Source: Desulfovibrio inopinatus DSM 10711 | GTDB taxonomy: Bacteria > Desulfobacterota > Desulfovibrionia > Desulfovibrionales > Desulfovibrionaceae | Assembly: GCF_000429305.1 (NCBI RefSeq) | Contig: NZ_KE386881.1 | Span: 97,154 to 161,153 of the forward strand | DNA: 64,000 bases | Direction of reading: 5' to 3' | In this document: positions 27,236 through 36,157 of the stretch, piece by piece | Layout of the letters: each line of letters begins with the position of its first letter | How positions within the stretch are numbered: the first letter of the stretch is position 1 | Program-made: the position numbers and the translations under genes | The notes under the pieces: generated by a model | Told to the model about the DNA's origin: nothing | Databases searched by the model: none | What the model saw: only the letters and a program-made list of their open reading frames with translations

Positions 27236-28145
27236 GATACTGATCATAGATGACTCCACCTCAAGTATACGAATTCTTGGCACGGCCCTCCGTGGACTCT
27301 ATGACGTCTTGGTCGCTACAAACGGCGAAAAAGGACTTGAGGTTGCTGCGGCGCAATCGCCTGATCTCATTTTACTCGATATCATGATGCCTGGAATCAA
27401 CGGGTACGAGGTCTGTCGTCGATTGAAAGAAGATCCGCACCTCTCCTCTATCCCCGTTATTTTTATTACCGCCAAAGACGATGAGGAAGACGAGGAACAA
27501 GGTCTCAATCTCGGGGCTGTCGACTACATCACCAAACCGTTTCGTTTGCCGATTGTCCTGGCCCGCGTTCGGACCCACCTTCGACTCAAAGAAAAAAGCG
27601 ACTTGTTGGAGCGGCTTGCGTCCGTTGACGGATTGACCGACATTCCGAATAGACGTCGATTCGACGAAGTCCTCGATATGGAATTTCAACGCGCCAGACG
27701 AGATGGCACACCTCTTGGTGTTATTCTCATCGACATTGACTTCTTCAAGCATTTCAATGACACTTATGGACATGCCGCTGGCGATGAATGTCTTCGCCGC
27801 GTCGCCAGAGTGCTTTCCCGAAGTCTCAAACGTCCGGCAGATTTTGTGGCACGCTATGGCGGCGAAGAATTCGTCGCGGTTGTCCCAGGAACACCACTCG
27901 ATGGCACGATGGCATTGGCCGACGCCATGCGTCAATCCGTTTTTGAAGAACATATCCCTCATGCAGCCTCCACAGCTGCCGACTTCGTCACCATCAGCCT
28001 TGGGGCGGAATCGCTTGTGCCGCACTCCACCGACTCATCTGAACAACTTTTGAAAAATGCCGACGAAGCGCTCTACCTCGCAAAACAAAACGGCCGCAAT
28101 CAAGTGCAAACACTTGCAGCTCAAACACCTCCGAAGGAATCATGA
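27216..28145 (+). CDS. response regulator diguanylate cyclase (REC-GGDEF)
   Basis: 309 residues: receiver (ILIIDDSTSS; LILLDIMMPGINGYE) followed by GGDEF with DGLTDIPNRR, DIDFFKHFNDTYGH and the catalytic YGGEEF. It makes cyclic di-GMP. Its receiver is very like that of the preceding phosphatase (DDEEDEEQGLNLGAVDYITKP against DEEKDEEVGLKLRAVDYITKP), suggesting local duplication and a shared kinase. No RxxD inhibitory site is seen just ahead of the catalytic loop. Confidence 0.93.
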   Translation: MMSRPRKILIIDDSTSSIRILGTALRGLYDVLVATNGEKGLEVAAAQSPDLILLDIMMPGINGYEVCRRLKEDPHLSSIPVIFITAKDDEEDEEQGLNLGAVDYITKPFRLPIVLARVRTHLRLKEKSDLLERLASVDGLTDIPNRRRFDEVLDMEFQRARRDGTPLGVILIDIDFFKHFNDTYGHAAGDECLRRVARVLSRSLKRPADFVARYGGEEFVAVVPGTPLDGTMALADAMRQSVFEEHIPHAASTAADFVTISLGAESLVPHSTDSSEQLLKNADEALYLAKQNGRNQVQTLAAQTPPKES

Positions 28146-29350
28146 CCCACCCCAGACCAACAATTCCCGAAACCGTCAACGCGGTCTGGCATCGCTCCAT
28201 TTCCGATATTGATCGCACCGACTGGGACCGCCTTTGCGGCCCTTCAGTCTCGCCATTCCTCGAATGGGACTGGCTTCACCTGCTTGAGGATTCAGGGAGT
28301 GCCAATCAGGACACCGGCTGGCTTCCGCTGCACCTGACATTAAGCCACCAAGATCATATTATTGCAGCGGCCCCCCTCTATCTGCGCTTTGATAGCACCG
28401 GTGAATTCGTTTTTGATCAGATATGGGCCAACGTCGCGCTCCGCCTGGGGTTGCCGTATTATCCAAAACTTGTTGGTATGAGTCCGTTTACACCAGCAGC
28501 GGGGTACACGTTCCTGACGGATCCAACCTTTAATCAACATCTTCTGCAAGAAGCGCTTTTTGCGACACTGGCCGACTTCAGCGAACACAATGCACTTCAC
28601 TCTTTGGCGTTCAACTTTATTGACCCTGCATGGAAACCTGAACTCGAAAGTCGGGGCTATAGTTTATGGGAGCATCAAGGGTTCGTCTGGAAGAACGCCA
28701 ACTACGGTCATTTCGACGACTTTTTATCCAATCTCAAGCCGAATCGACGCAAGACCATACGGCGAGAACGAAAAAGCCTACTCAACGCAGGAATAACGAC
28801 GCAAGTTCTTCAGGGAGATGAGATTACTCCCGAAGTTCTGGATTGGATGTATGAGGTCTATGTCAATACGAACGATAAATTCGGCCGATTTAGCTGTAAA
28901 TTTCTCACAAAAAAATTTTTTGACGGGCTTCTTGGACCAGTAAGACGTCACCTCCTCTTTGTTGTTGCCCGACAAAACAATAACGCTCGCCCTATCGCCA
29001 TGGCTTTGCTCGCGCATAAGAATGGTATCTTGTATGGTCGATATTGGGGCACATTCGAACATATTCCCTTCCTGCATTTCGAGGTATGTTATTACACCCC
29101 GATAGAATGGGCCATTGCCAACGGCTTACATACTTTTGATCCGGGCATGGGAGGCGAACACAAGACATTACGTGGTTTTCTCTCCACAACAAATTATTCC
29201 GCCCACTTACTCTTGGATTCAAGAATGCGTGAAATCATGCGCATCAATATGGACAAAGTGAATTCGCTCGAACGTGAACACATCGAGGCATTGAATGAAT
29301 TACTTCCCTACAAAGAAGACGAAGAGCATCAAGGCACAGACAGGGAATAA
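28142..29350 (+). CDS. COG3146/DUF482-type acyltransferase-like protein
   Basis: 402 residues. The features SPFLEWDWLHLLEDSG, NRRKTIRRERKSLLNAGI and FDPGMGGEHKTLRGF are those of the GNAT-fold/FemAB-like family COG3146. The substrate of this family is not established to my knowledge. The start overlaps the GGDEF stop by 4 bases, so it is the last gene of a four-gene overlapping operon. Such genes commonly stand alone, so the link to the signalling genes is notable but unexplained. Confidence 0.85.
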   Translation: MTHPRPTIPETVNAVWHRSISDIDRTDWDRLCGPSVSPFLEWDWLHLLEDSGSANQDTGWLPLHLTLSHQDHIIAAAPLYLRFDSTGEFVFDQIWANVALRLGLPYYPKLVGMSPFTPAAGYTFLTDPTFNQHLLQEALFATLADFSEHNALHSLAFNFIDPAWKPELESRGYSLWEHQGFVWKNANYGHFDDFLSNLKPNRRKTIRRERKSLLNAGITTQVLQGDEITPEVLDWMYEVYVNTNDKFGRFSCKFLTKKFFDGLLGPVRRHLLFVVARQNNNARPIAMALLAHKNGILYGRYWGTFEHIPFLHFEVCYYTPIEWAIANGLHTFDPGMGGEHKTLRGFLSTTNYSAHLLLDSRMREIMRINMDKVNSLEREHIEALNELLPYKEDEEHQGTDRE

Positions 29351-29391
29351 ACGATACTATCAAGAAGCTCTGGGAATATTGCTTCATTTAA

Positions 29392-29418
29392 AAACGCGAC
29401 GCATGACACGTCGCGTTT
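29392..29418. terminator. hairpin between convergent genes
   Basis: AAACGCGACG (29392-29401) and CGTCGCGTTT (29409-29418) form a 10-bp stem with a 7-base loop. T and A runs flank both sides weakly, so it may end both the kinase operon and the MocR gene, although it lies only 5 bases past the latter's stop. Confidence 0.65.
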
Positions 29419-29423
29419 CTGCT

Positions 29424-30788
29424 TTACGGATGGGGACGCAATATCTCACGTAAAGTTGTGAGGGCGTTGTGAAGTGTTGTGAAGTCTTCAATGCCTGTGA
29501 GCGAAATACGAGCCGCTGGAGGAGGAGAAGTTTGTCCCACGGCAAACTTTTCGGCTCCGAAAATACTGATTCCGGCGCGACGTGCAGCTCGTTCCAACAT
29601 CTGTCCGGTCCATCTTTCAGGCAATTCCAACCAGATAAAAAAACCATTGGGCTTTCCCTGAAAACGCAACTCCTTCAAGGCATTGCTGGCGACCTGAAAA
29701 CACTGTGCTCCCTCGGCCTGTTTGCGCTTCACGACCGCATCTGCCGTTCCATCCAGAATCCACATGGAAACCAACTCGGCATTCAGAGCCGGGCTCATCC
29801 AAATTGTATTGAGCACGGCCTGCGCCAAAGGTTTGAGATGTCGTTTCGGAACAACCAGAAACGACACGCGTAATCCTGCTGCGAACGATTTGGATATCCC
29901 CGCCACAAACACTCCACGTTGACGTACACGAGCCGTAATCGGTGTTTGCCCACCCGTCCCAGTCAGCGCATAAGCATCATCTTCAATGATGAGCAGATCA
30001 TGTACCTCAGCAAGATGAGCAATACGGTCTCGTCGGGATTCCGGAATGGTCGCCGTCGTCGGATTATGCACATCGGGCATGAGATACACCGCTTTGATAT
30101 CGTCACGACGACACGCCACATCTAAACTCTCCGGAATCATGCCATGCTCATCCATGGCGATGGGTACCAAGCGCATGCCGAGCATGGAAGCAAGCGTCTT
30201 CATCCCCGGATAGGTTAAGGCATCCGTTGCAATGCGATCACCAGGTCTGAGCAGCCCGCTCATACAGCACGTCAATCCATGCTGAGACCCACTGCAAACA
30301 ATAATATCCTCAGCTTCGACTTCCAGGCCATACCGTGAGGCCCAAAGAGCTCCGGCCGCTCGATGTTCGGGAAGACCGCGCGGGTCTGTATACCGCATGA
30401 ATGCCGCAGGGTCTTTCCGTCGTGCAATACGACGAAAACCTTCAGTGATGTCCGGATCCAAACACGAAAGCTGCGAAACCAATCCCAGATCCAACAATCC
30501 AGGCATCTCCGGCTCAAATGATACCATTGATGTATTCGTCACGGCATCTGACGCGACATAGGTTCCACGGCCCACGGTTCCAGTAACCAAACTCCGTTTT
30601 TCAGCCTCCAAGTATCCTCGTGTTACGGTGGAAACATTCATGTGAAGCACGTCGGCCAAATCACGATGCGTCGGCAACCGTTCTCCCGGTTTAAGTTCTC
30701 CACAAGCAATGGCGCGCTCAATTGCATCGGCCAGCTTTTTATACAGCGGGCCGCCACTCTCGGGGATGTGTGGTGTCCATATTGTCAT
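29424..30788 (-). CDS. MocR-type regulator (GntR helix-turn-helix fused to aminotransferase fold)
   Basis: 454 residues. The N-terminal winged helix reads LPTHRDLADVLHMNVSTVTRGYLEAEKR; the rest is a class I aminotransferase fold with VCSGSQHGL, EDDAYAL and the PLP lysine in GISKSFAAGLR. MocR proteins sense pyridoxal phosphate or amino acids. The start is the ATG at 30788; it lacks a Shine-Dalgarno, and longer in-frame starts add no domain. It is divergent from a LysE-family exporter 86 bases away, a common pairing in which the regulator controls the transporter. Confidence 0.9.
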   Translation of the reverse strand: MTIWTPHIPESGGPLYKKLADAIERAIACGELKPGERLPTHRDLADVLHMNVSTVTRGYLEAEKRSLVTGTVGRGTYVASDAVTNTSMVSFEPEMPGLLDLGLVSQLSCLDPDITEGFRRIARRKDPAAFMRYTDPRGLPEHRAAGALWASRYGLEVEAEDIIVCSGSQHGLTCCMSGLLRPGDRIATDALTYPGMKTLASMLGMRLVPIAMDEHGMIPESLDVACRRDDIKAVYLMPDVHNPTTATIPESRRDRIAHLAEVHDLLIIEDDAYALTGTGGQTPITARVRQRGVFVAGISKSFAAGLRVSFLVVPKRHLKPLAQAVLNTIWMSPALNAELVSMWILDGTADAVVKRKQAEGAQCFQVASNALKELRFQGKPNGFFIWLELPERWTGQMLERAARRAGISIFGAEKFAVGQTSPPPAARISLTGIEDFTTLHNALTTLREILRPHP

Positions 30789-30789
30789 G

Positions 30790-30824
30790 CACACAATAAT
30801 CACATTGACACCACACAATGTCAA
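30790..30824. promoter_or_regulatory. direct and inverted repeats between mocR-like gene and lysE-like gene
   Basis: CACACAAT occurs at 30790-30797 and again at 30812-30819, 22 bases apart or about two helical turns, as is typical of MocR sites. Overlapping it, TTGACA (30805-30810) and TGTCAA (30819-30824) form a dyad with an 8-base spacer. Probable binding site for the divergent MocR regulator. Confidence 0.5.
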
Positions 30825-30874
30825 CCGTACATCTGATTCATTACAGAACCTTTCTCCCCAATGGAGTAACTTCA

Positions 30875-31468
30875 ATGAATATGGAGACATATTTCGCATT
30901 TGTCTTATTCGCAATTCTCATGACGGCCACACCCGGAATGGGTAACCTGACCATGATGGCCATTGGTCAAACAACGGGATTTCGTTCTTCCTTACCATTT
31001 CTGGCAGGAGCAGTTCTTGGGGCGACGTGTCTTGATACATTGGTGAGTGTGGGGTTGGGAGGCCTGTTTCTTCGGTCTCCTCAACTTGCCATCGTCGTGA
31101 AGTGTGGAGGAATGGCGTATATTCTGTATTTAAGTTGGAAAATCATGACAATGCAACTTTCCACCCATGGATCAAACAAACGGTTTTCCTTTTGGGAAGG
31201 ACTGGTACTCCACCCAAGCAATCCCAAAAGCTGGACCATGGCCGTGGTCGGCTTCAGCCAAGTCGTCAATCCGGAAGCGCCTCTTTTGCCACAAGTCGTG
31301 CTCTTTGTTGCAACGTTTTCAATCTTCGCCATGACGTTTCACTCCCTGTGGGGAGTTGCCGGGGCAATGCTTATGCGCACAGTAACTTCACCTCCACTTC
31401 GCATTGGACTCAACCTTGTCATGGTGGGGGGAATGGTCGGTGCAACGTTATATGCCATGTTGGCATAA
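30875..31468 (+). CDS. LysE/RhtB-family amino acid exporter
   Basis: 197 residues with about six membrane helices. The N-terminal pattern LFAILMTATPGMGNLTMMAIGQTTGFR and the central LHPSNPKSWTMAV are the LysE/RhtB signature. Start at ATG 30875 with GGAG 8 bases upstream; the in-frame ATG at 30818 falls inside the probable operator. The substrate is likely an amino acid or derivative, and the adjacent MocR gene suggests control by an amine or PLP-related ligand. Confidence 0.9.
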   Translation: MNMETYFAFVLFAILMTATPGMGNLTMMAIGQTTGFRSSLPFLAGAVLGATCLDTLVSVGLGGLFLRSPQLAIVVKCGGMAYILYLSWKIMTMQLSTHGSNKRFSFWEGLVLHPSNPKSWTMAVVGFSQVVNPEAPLLPQVVLFVATFSIFAMTFHSLWGVAGAMLMRTVTSPPLRIGLNLVMVGGMVGATLYAMLA

Positions 31469-31488
31469 GAGGTGGATGCGATAGCACT

Positions 31489-31536
31489 GAAAAAAATGCA
31501 AACGAGGCATACCACAACCGGTACCCTCGTTTGCAT
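31489..31536 (-). terminator. intrinsic terminator of hicAB
   Basis: ATGCAAACGAGG (31496-31507) and CCTCGTTTGCAT (31525-31536) form a 12-bp stem, with a run of T on the minus strand (31489-31496). It also lies just after the LysE gene and may serve both. Confidence 0.8.
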
Positions 31537-31583
31537 TCAAGGAAGAGGAACAGACATATTCGTCTGCTCTTTTCTCAAGTGGT

Positions 31584-31847
31584 TTAAGCGTCCACTTTAG
31601 CAGGAACAAGCATCATGACACCATCTTTATAATCCGGATTCGCATCAATAAGCTCCGGCGGCGTCGGAATTGGGAGAGGTTCATTGTGATCATTCATCAC
31701 ACGAATATGTCCTTCAAGAGCCTGAACAGCCATATTTCGAGCACTGACAAGATCTGCACCGGCAGTAATGCACCCAGGGAAATCAGGGAAACACAATTCA
31801 TATTCTGAGTCGCGCTGCTTATGAATCACGGCAATGTAATATCTCAT
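31584..31847 (-). CDS. hicB: HicB-family antitoxin
   Basis: 87 residues of the partly degenerate RNase H fold typical of HicB: MRYYIAVIHKQRDSEYELCFPDFPGCITAGAD, then a helix and PLPIPTPPEL. It neutralises HicA. Strong ribosome binding site (GGAGCAGGAG directly before ATG). Its start lies inside the 3' end of the hicA gene (29-base overlap). A C-terminal DNA-binding domain is not evident, so autoregulation would need another route. Confidence 0.88.
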   Translation of the reverse strand: MRYYIAVIHKQRDSEYELCFPDFPGCITAGADLVSARNMAVQALEGHIRVMNDHNEPLPIPTPPELIDANPDYKDGVMMLVPAKVDA

Positions 31848-32055
31848 CTCCTGCTCCTACGCGTTCAGGTTTGAGCCCGAAACAGGCCTGCCGCTCGATG
31901 TTGAGCAATGTCTTGATGGTAATGTTGCGCTTTGGATGTGGGACGGTAACGGTTCCAGGCTTGGTCTCATGCCGAAAATGCCTATGCGATCCACTGGAAC
32001 GAACTAAACGCCACCCATCATTTTCCAAATGCCGAATCACCTCTCGACTATCCAT
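31819..32055 (-). CDS. hicA: HicA-family mRNA interferase toxin, extended C-terminus
   Basis: 78 residues starting at ATG 32055 (MDSREVIRHLENDGW). The double-stranded-RNA-binding-like fold and the catalytic His in SSGSHRHFRH are present, with TVTVPHPKRNITIKT after it. The tail ERQACFGLKPERVGAGDEILHCRDS is longer than in the usual ~60-residue HicA and runs into the hicB gene. It probably cleaves mRNA when free of HicB. The gene order, toxin first, is normal. Confidence 0.85.
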   Translation of the reverse strand: MDSREVIRHLENDGWRLVRSSGSHRHFRHETKPGTVTVPHPKRNITIKTLLNIERQACFGLKPERVGAGDEILHCRDS

Positions 32056-32146
32056 ATTTTCCCCCATGCTGCGATGAATATGCCCTGTCAAGAACGCTCT
32101 CGACTGATATGCATTCAACATCCGCGCACAGTATAGCAACAGAATC

Positions 32147-33943
32147 TTATTGATCGTCTACAACTTTGTGTACTGTTATCTGCGGATACGGAATCTCCCA
32201 GCCATTTCTGGTGCAGGTCTCCACGGCAACCTTCTGCACCAAACGGCCTGCCGAGTAATACCATGTCGCCGCTTCATGCGTGAGCGTAACAAACAACGAA
32301 ATATTAAGCGATGAGTCAGCAGCCTCTTTGAAACTCGTCGAGACACTTTTTACGTGTTGCGCAATGGCTGTCTGAGAAAAAGCGTCGGCAATATCTGCTC
32401 GTAATGTTTCGGGAATAACCGTGGTGGCAATGTCTTGATGCTTATAGTCCACACCGAAGACTACGGTCACCGTAAAGCCTGTCGCAACATTCAACGGGGA
32501 TGCGGAGAGGAAACTGCTTGTCGGGTAGTATTTGATCGCACCAGAAAGTAACTCAAGCTGAACAAAATCGGGTGTTTGCCGAAGAATTTTACCATAATCG
32601 GAACCGACCTGGACGTAATCATTTTTTTTCGTAGGAAAAAACGGCTCGCCCTTTTCAAAAGGCCTGGAGCATTTGCTCGTCAGATCGTCAATATGAACAC
32701 GAACCATCCCTCCGGACAACGCCGGATTATTCAAGACCGTGTAATACCGAATACGATCAACCCGATATGGGATACCGTTCCAGACAAGACGCTCACCCTC
32801 GCGCACTCCACCAATATTAAGCAGAAGCTTCACCTGCTCCCAATACTTGTTGATCCCGGCTTTGGCCGACCAAATGGCACCAAAGATCAAAATAATGGAA
32901 AGACCAAGCAAGACCCAATCTCCTGCGACATAAAAAACGGCCAATGCTGCGAGGATAGCCAACAGAGATCCAAAAACGCCTACAGCAATACTGACCAAGC
33001 GCGCAGAGAAACTTGTTCCACCTATTTTATTTTTGAAAAGCAAAGGGGTAATCTGTTGATGCAACAGTCGTACAAGAAAGAACACTCCACAAAAGGCAAG
33101 ACAAGCAAAGATAAAATTCAGCCCTCGCGAACTGAAAAATTGTTGAAACAAGGAGGAAATGGAGTCTGTCAGTGATTTGGTTTCGCTTTGTTTCTGATCC
33201 AGTTGAAGGATGGCAAGTTCCAGTGCTTCTTTGTAATCGGAAATAAGCGATTCCCAATGCTCTTTCTGTTTTTTCAGATAGTCGACCAGATCCGGATCTT
33301 TGGTTTCCGCTATCAATCCATCAATACGTTTCAACGCTTGTTCCGCTTTGGAAAGAACCTCAGTACGGCGATTGATCTCCGTACGAAGATGCTCAATCTC
33401 CCGAGGGTGTTCCGTCAAATCTTTTATCTGTTGAACAAGGGGCGCAAAGAGTTCCGCCAGCTCTGCTTTCCAGTCGAACTTCTTCAATTGGGGCTTGGCA
33501 AAGGTCTCCATAGAAATACCCGAAGCAATCTCGGATAAATCTTCACGTTGATCGGCAATGGAGGCTTGAAGCGAATCGATACGTTGTTGAATCGTTTTTT
33601 TTGTGTCGTCATCCTCGGCCGTATCCAACGCTTTTTGCAACTCGTCCAATGATTCTTGATTCTTTGCAACAGCATTCAACAAGGAGACAAGCGCTTTTCG
33701 CACTGCTTGCGATTTTCCGACCTTTTTAGTCGCAAGAGAAGGCATATCTTGTTTGGCATCAGACGGTTTCGCTTCAGAAAGAGACGTTTGCGGTGCCGGC
33801 AATCCTTCTTGTGGTGCTGCCGTTTGAATCTGCGTCTTCTCAGCAGGCGTATCGGATTGTGCACACACGACAGAAGCATGCAATACAACGAAAAAAATAA
33901 ACAAGAATAGACATCGCATCGACACGCAATAAACCCGAAACAT
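32147..33943 (-). CDS. MscS-family mechanosensitive channel with exported coiled-coil N-terminus
   Basis: 598 residues from ATG 33943 (AAGGAG nearby). A signal peptide (LFLFIFFVVLHASVVCAQ) is followed by a Lys/Gln/Asp-rich periplasmic region of long coiled coils (~60-270), then four to five membrane helices (~280-370), and an MscS-like beta domain (YVQVGSDYGKILRQTPDFVQLELLSG) with a C-terminal mixed domain. It should gate on membrane tension to release solutes. The pore helix is not the canonical MscS sequence. An isolated gene with a short gap to hicA. Confidence 0.82.
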   Translation of the reverse strand: MFRVYCVSMRCLFLFIFFVVLHASVVCAQSDTPAEKTQIQTAAPQEGLPAPQTSLSEAKPSDAKQDMPSLATKKVGKSQAVRKALVSLLNAVAKNQESLDELQKALDTAEDDDTKKTIQQRIDSLQASIADQREDLSEIASGISMETFAKPQLKKFDWKAELAELFAPLVQQIKDLTEHPREIEHLRTEINRRTEVLSKAEQALKRIDGLIAETKDPDLVDYLKKQKEHWESLISDYKEALELAILQLDQKQSETKSLTDSISSLFQQFFSSRGLNFIFACLAFCGVFFLVRLLHQQITPLLFKNKIGGTSFSARLVSIAVGVFGSLLAILAALAVFYVAGDWVLLGLSIILIFGAIWSAKAGINKYWEQVKLLLNIGGVREGERLVWNGIPYRVDRIRYYTVLNNPALSGGMVRVHIDDLTSKCSRPFEKGEPFFPTKKNDYVQVGSDYGKILRQTPDFVQLELLSGAIKYYPTSSFLSASPLNVATGFTVTVVFGVDYKHQDIATTVIPETLRADIADAFSQTAIAQHVKSVSTSFKEAADSSLNISLFVTLTHEAATWYYSAGRLVQKVAVETCTRNGWEIPYPQITVHKVVDDQ

Positions 33944-34076
33944 CAGATACTCTCCTTGGTTGTGCAATGTTTGGTCACGGCAGCATCATTTATAAGAGAC
34001 AATCAGGAATTTTGTGGCCGTTATCGTGATGAGAGTCAACCGGAAGAAAGAAAATCTCACAAAAAAGCATAAAAAA

Positions 34077-34094
34077 AGGCCCTCGAAAGGGCCT
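34077..34094 (-). terminator. intrinsic terminator of the cold-shock gene
   Basis: AGGCCCT (34077-34083) and AGGGCCT (34088-34094) around CGAA form a stable tetraloop hairpin. On the minus strand it runs into seven T. It also has A/T runs on the other side, so it may act both ways. Confidence 0.85.
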
Positions 34095-34125
34095 GAAAAA
34101 ATATGCTAAAACAAAAAATATGCGC

Positions 34126-34332
34126 TTAGTTGACGACCGTTACATTGGCCGCCTTGGCGCCGCGTTCACCGGGAACAATTTCGAAGTTGACCCGTTCACC
34201 TTCATGGAGGGTTTTGAAGCCCTGGCCACTGATCGACGAGTAGTGGACGAAAACGTCTTCTTCACCCGGTCGTTCAATAAAACCAAAGCCTTTCTTCTCA
34301 TTGAACCATTTCACGGTGCCTTCGTACAGCAT
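34126..34332 (-). CDS. cold-shock domain protein
   Basis: 68-residue single CSD protein. The nucleic-acid-binding motifs are KGFGFI and VFVHY, with [11 protein letters not shown] at the N-terminus and [13 protein letters not shown] at the C-terminus. It binds single-stranded RNA or DNA as an RNA chaperone. Start at ATG 34332 with AGAGGA upstream; the longer frame is not CSD-like. Confidence 0.95.
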   Translation of the reverse strand: MLYEGTVKWFNEKKGFGFIERPGEEDVFVHYSSISGQGFKTLHEGERVNFEIVPGERGAKAANVTVVN

Positions 34333-34431
34333 ATAAATCCATCCTCTCAAAAGGTTATCAATCTTCCGCATCATGCGGCCCAAGAAGCAATGACGATACC
34401 CTTTTCCAAGAATTAGGCAAGGGAAATTAAA

Positions 34432-35595
34432 TCATTCTGAATCACTCCGATTTTTCGCCCGAGCTCTTCCCATAATATCTCGTCCATATTTTTCCTGAAT
34501 GGCATCAACGGCGTGATCGAGTTGAACTAAACGGTCATGGCGAGATTGGCGTTCATCGGGCAACAGCGTCAACTGTTGGGCCGGCCCATTAAAATTCGAA
34601 ACACCAACCCCAATAAGGCGCACAGGACGGCTCAATTCAATCTTGTCGAAAAGACTTTTTGCCGTTGAATAAATCGTATCTGTGGCACACAGCGGGTGCG
34701 ACACCGTTTCACTGCGCGTAAGGTTCGTAAAATCAGCAAATTTCAGCTTCAGCGTCACCGTGCGTCCGGCAAATCCTCGTCGTCGGAGTCCATGACCAAC
34801 GCGCTCCGCTTGTGTGAGAAGATGTGTACAGAGTACGTCTCGATCAGCAGTATCGCGAGACAGCGTGTGCTCTGCCGATACAGATTTCCGCTCACGAGAG
34901 GGATTGACCCGAGAACGGTCTTCACCCCGCGCTTTTTTGGCCAGCTCCAACCCCCATTTCCCCAAATGACGTTCCCAAAACGCATCACTTTGCCGCGCCA
35001 TGTCACCAGCATGGACAATCCCGAGACGAGCCAGGGTCGTGGCGGTGCGTCCCCCGACTCCGGGAATCTTACCAATAGGCAGTGTTCGTAACACCTCGGA
35101 AACATCATGTTCTTCAATGATGGTAATGCCCCCCGGCTTTTTCATATCCGAGGCGATTTTCGCGAGAAACTTCACGGGAGCCCCACCAATGGCACAAGAG
35201 AGATCGATTTCTTCACGAACCCGTTGTTGAATCATGACCGCAATTTCGAGAGGAGGACCATACAGCCGTCCCAATCCGGCAACATCAAGATAGGCTTCGT
35301 CAATAGAGGCAGGTTCTACAACAGGAGCGATCTCTTCAAAAAGCGCCATGACCTGACGCGATATTTCGGCATAACGATGCATACGGCCGGACAAAAAAAT
35401 GCCGTGAGGACAAAGCTTCCGAGCCTGCATCACAGGCATAGCCGAATGTACACCAAACCATCGGGCTTCATACGATGCTGCTGAAACCACACCGCGTGTA
35501 CCCTTTCCAATAATGACGGGTAATCCACGAAGTTCCGGATTATCGAGCTGCTCCACAGAAGCAAAAAAGGCATCCATGTCGATGTGAAATATCAT
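34432..35595 (-). CDS. dinB: DNA polymerase IV (Y family)
   Basis: 387 residues; error-prone translesion polymerase. Catalytic acids are in HIDMDAFFASVEQ (N-terminus) and SIDEAYLDV (~residue 100); KFLAKIASDMKKPGG and the HhH segment IPGVGGRTATTL follow. A beta-clamp-binding motif is likely in QLTLLP near 340-350. A LexA box was not found upstream. The distance to the CBS gene (63 bases) leaves room for its own promoter. Confidence 0.94.
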   Translation of the reverse strand: MIFHIDMDAFFASVEQLDNPELRGLPVIIGKGTRGVVSAASYEARWFGVHSAMPVMQARKLCPHGIFLSGRMHRYAEISRQVMALFEEIAPVVEPASIDEAYLDVAGLGRLYGPPLEIAVMIQQRVREEIDLSCAIGGAPVKFLAKIASDMKKPGGITIIEEHDVSEVLRTLPIGKIPGVGGRTATTLARLGIVHAGDMARQSDAFWERHLGKWGLELAKKARGEDRSRVNPSRERKSVSAEHTLSRDTADRDVLCTHLLTQAERVGHGLRRRGFAGRTVTLKLKFADFTNLTRSETVSHPLCATDTIYSTAKSLFDKIELSRPVRLIGVGVSNFNGPAQQLTLLPDERQSRHDRLVQLDHAVDAIQEKYGRDIMGRARAKNRSDSE

Positions 35596-35658
35596 CGGTA
35601 CAGCCTTGCCTAACAGTGTGCCGTCCGACCCCGGGCACGCGATCGAAATCGAGCCGAA

Positions 35659-36141
35659 TTATGTGGACTCGATGACGGCCGGATTGACCAACAGACGAAA
35701 CATGTCGTCAAGATTGACAATACCGAGAGCCTTGCCATTATCAACAACCGGACAAAAACGACGGCATTCCGCCATCATGGCACTCGCGGCAATTGCTAAT
35801 GGTTCTGTGGGAGTCAAAGGCTGCGGTTTCCTTGCTATCGAGCCGGCAGAAACACGCAAGGCCTCGTCAGTATAATGCTCGAACTGGAACTCAAAATCGG
35901 CGCCTAAACTCATGCGTAAGGCATCATTCAACGCAGTATCGTCAAGGTGCTTGAGCACGTCGCGCACACTGAGAATTCCTTCGTATTCCCCGTGATTATT
36001 GACAATAAGACAAGCCCCCATGGAATTGTCGTGCTCCATCGATGCCAAAATTGTTTTGACCGCATCCCACGCCGGAGCCGTGGCTTCAACAGTCGAAACA
36101 TCGGTCCGCATGAGATCGAAAACCCGCTTCAGCAACAACAT
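35659..36141 (-). CDS. CBS-domain pair protein
   Basis: 160 residues made of two CBS motifs: VFDLMRTDVSTVEATAPAWDAV ... CLIVNNHGEYEGILSVRDVLKHL and PLTPTEPLAIAASAMM ... CPVVDNGKALGIVNLDDMFRLL. Such proteins bind adenine nucleotides and regulate a partner. The gene lies 16 bases after the zinc dehydrogenase stop, probably in one transcript. The start is chosen because the CBS motif begins within ten residues of it; its ribosome binding site is weak. Confidence 0.85.
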   Translation of the reverse strand: MLLLKRVFDLMRTDVSTVEATAPAWDAVKTILASMEHDNSMGACLIVNNHGEYEGILSVRDVLKHLDDTALNDALRMSLGADFEFQFEHYTDEALRVSAGSIARKPQPLTPTEPLAIAASAMMAECRRFCPVVDNGKALGIVNLDDMFRLLVNPAVIEST

Positions 36142-36157
36142 GGGGGGTACTCGCGTG

